A model generated the notes under the pieces. It did no database searches and was not told the origin of the DNA. It worked only from the letters and a program-made list of their open reading frames with translations. A DNA stretch of 23,325 nt, from contig DATKCJ010000284.1 in the NCBI GenBank assembly GCA_035513275.1, positions 1-23,325 of the forward strand, read 5' to 3'. Origin of the DNA: DATKCJ01 sp035513275 (lineage in GTDB: Bacteria; Verrucomicrobiota; Verrucomicrobiia; Opitutales; Opitutaceae). A program made the translations under genes and the position numbers. Of this stretch, positions 22,215 through 23,325 are shown piece after piece. The first letter of the stretch is position 1; every line of letters begins with the position of its first letter.

Positions 22215-23204
22215 TTACTTATGTTTTACCGCAATCTGGCCCGCGACAGTTGCAATGCGTCGCCGGAGCGCCACAGGGGATAGCACTTCGGCATGTTCGC
22301 CCCAGCCGAGAATCCATCGCTCGATCTCCTCAAGGCTGCCGAGCCGGAGCGTCAACTCGACGGTGCCGTCGCGTCGTTCGACCATCGTCTGCGACGAGTG
22401 CCAAAATCGCTCGCGCACGAGCTGCGAGGCAAACGCGTCAAAGCGCACGCGGATCGCGTGGTCGCCTTCGCCGGCGATGATGCCGAAGCTGCTGCCGAGG
22501 TATTTTTCGATCGAGAAATCCGCCGGGCGCGTGAAGCGGGTCTTCGTCAACTTCACCTCGCGGACTCGCGGCACGGCAAATGTCCGCCGCGCGCCGCGCG
22601 TGCAATCCCAGCCGATGACATACCACTGGTTGTTCACGCATGCGAGGTGCCACGGTTGCACTCGACGCCTCTCAGGCCCTCCGGATGCGAGCTTGCGGTA
22701 GTCGAACTCTATCTCGACCGACTGCAGCACCGCGGTGCTGATCCGGCGAAACGTCTCGAGGTCGCCCGCCGACGAGCCTGGCGAGCGGAACGAGATCACC
22801 GCGCGCGCGTCGCCGAGCGCGACTGTGACCTTGCCCGGAAGTTGCGCGACGAGTTTTGAAAACGCGGTGGACAGCGGCTGTTCAAACGGCGTGCCGCGGT
22901 ATTGCTCGACTGCCTTCTGCGCGACGAGCAGCGCCACGAGTTCGCCTTCGCTGATCGTGACCGTGGGCAATTGGTTCACCGGCTCGGTGTAGTGGTAGAA
23001 GTGCCCGGCCTCGTCGTAGGCGATCGGCAGCGTCCAGCGGTCGCGCATGAAATCGAGATCGCGCTGGATCGTCTTGGTCGACACCTCGAACTCGCGCGCG
23101 AGCGTCGAGCAGTTCGGCTTCCTGCCGGCTGAGAGCTGCTCGTGGATCTGCATCATCCGCTCGAGCGGCGGACGCGAGTGCTGGACCGTCGGGGTGACTC
23201 CCAT
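22215..23204 (-). CDS. WYL-domain transcriptional regulator (YafY/PafC-like)
   Basis: The 329-residue protein has an N-terminal winged helix-turn-helix (residues about 14-60: STLAREFEVSTKTIQRDLDFMRD), a WYL domain with QPWHLACVNNQWYVIGWDCTRGARRTFAVPRV, and a C-terminal WCX extension ending in ERWILGWGEHAEVLSP. WYL proteins are ligand-responsive DNA-binding regulators, several of which respond to nucleotides or DNA damage; the ligand here is unknown. The ATG at 23204 is preferred (MGVTPTVQHSRPPLERMMQIHE). An in-frame ATG at 23246 would add 14 proline-rich residues. It is probably first in a two-gene unit with the receiver gene. Confidence 0.88.
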   Translation of the reverse strand: MGVTPTVQHSRPPLERMMQIHEQLSAGRKPNCSTLAREFEVSTKTIQRDLDFMRDRWTLPIAYDEAGHFYHYTEPVNQLPTVTISEGELVALLVAQKAVEQYRGTPFEQPLSTAFSKLVAQLPGKVTVALGDARAVISFRSPGSSAGDLETFRRISTAVLQSVEIEFDYRKLASGGPERRRVQPWHLACVNNQWYVIGWDCTRGARRTFAVPRVREVKLTKTRFTRPADFSIEKYLGSSFGIIAGEGDHAIRVRFDAFASQLVRERFWHSSQTMVERRDGTVELTLRLGSLEEIERWILGWGEHAEVLSPVALRRRIATVAGQIAVKHK

Positions 23205-23295
23205 GGCGCGAGGAAATGGGGCCGGACGCGGGGTGTCCAACCCCATCCGTAGACTATTGAGGTTGACGCAAAGTTGTGACGGGAGTGCTCAGAAA

Positions 23296-23320
23296 GTAGC
23301 GCGGTGCTTCAGCCCGCGCT
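23296..23320 (+). repeat. GTAG-type hairpin at window end
   Basis: GTAG (23296-23299) overlaps a hairpin formed by AGCGCGG (23298-23304) and CCGCGCT (23314-23320) with a nine-base loop. It is upstream of the WYL regulator and of the same general design as the elements at 10020-10067 and 13252-13279. Confidence 0.6.
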
Positions 23321-23325
23321 CCGAG

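Noticed and set aside
20894..23204. Phage-defence island built around the FRG gene
   Set aside because: No nuclease, methylase, helicase or other defence gene nearby; neighbours are a kinase and ordinary regulators.

Overview
The window is a high-GC stretch of bacterial chromosome. The gene content suggests the Verrucomicrobiota, most likely an Opitutales/Opitutaceae-like member. That placement is an inference from three things: a PPi-type phosphofructokinase; a giant secreted protein with the repeat types common in that group; and many short palindromic repeats, one of which reads as LRQGYGGQ when translated. No rRNA, tRNA, CRISPR array, IS transposase or phage gene was seen.

Layout. Positions 58-1551 (minus) hold uvrC, a shortened excinuclease subunit. 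Reading away from it on the plus strand is a housekeeping block: cinA (1592-2884), holA (3091-4188), purB (4297-5736) and a PPi-dependent phosphofructokinase (5892-7148). Converging on that block from the minus strand are an Hsp33 chaperone (7281-8081) and an FAD-dependent oxidoreductase (8139-9287), probably one transcription unit. Next come a DUF3568-type lipoprotein (9513-9899, plus), a PrmB-like ribosomal protein L3 methyltransferase (10080-11003, minus), and a plus-strand pair consisting of an AsmA-like membrane-anchored protein and a small conserved protein, joined by a GTGA stop/start overlap (11328-12448).

The accessory part runs from 12531 to about 19700. It is dominated by one exported protein of about 1,670 residues (14446-19455, minus). 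In order it carries a subtilisin protease, two NDNFA-type beta domains, a PQQ-like beta-propeller, an Ig-like domain, a tandem LIRG-type repeat and a C-terminal GH16 (laminarinase-like) glucanase. Immediately downstream lies a two-gene toxin/antitoxin-like module with an AbiEii-type nucleotidyltransferase (13371-14316). Beyond it is a frameshifted relic of a second GH16 3' end (13119-13243), so the module sits between two copies of that gene end. A small lipoprotein gene follows (12531-12995).

The right end carries a BadF/N-acetylglucosamine-kinase-like gene and an FRG-domain gene (plus). Converging on them are a WYL-domain transcription regulator and a stand-alone response-regulator receiver (minus).

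Nearly every intergenic gap carries REP-like hairpins of at least two kinds: GTCGGGC-N5-GCCCGAC hairpins, usually in inverted pairs, and hairpins bounded by GTAG or CTAC. In one case a second hairpin is nested inside the loop of the first. The most unusual points are the protease-glucanase fusion, the duplicated GH16 end flanking the toxin-like module, and a UvrC that lacks all four iron-sulfur cysteines.
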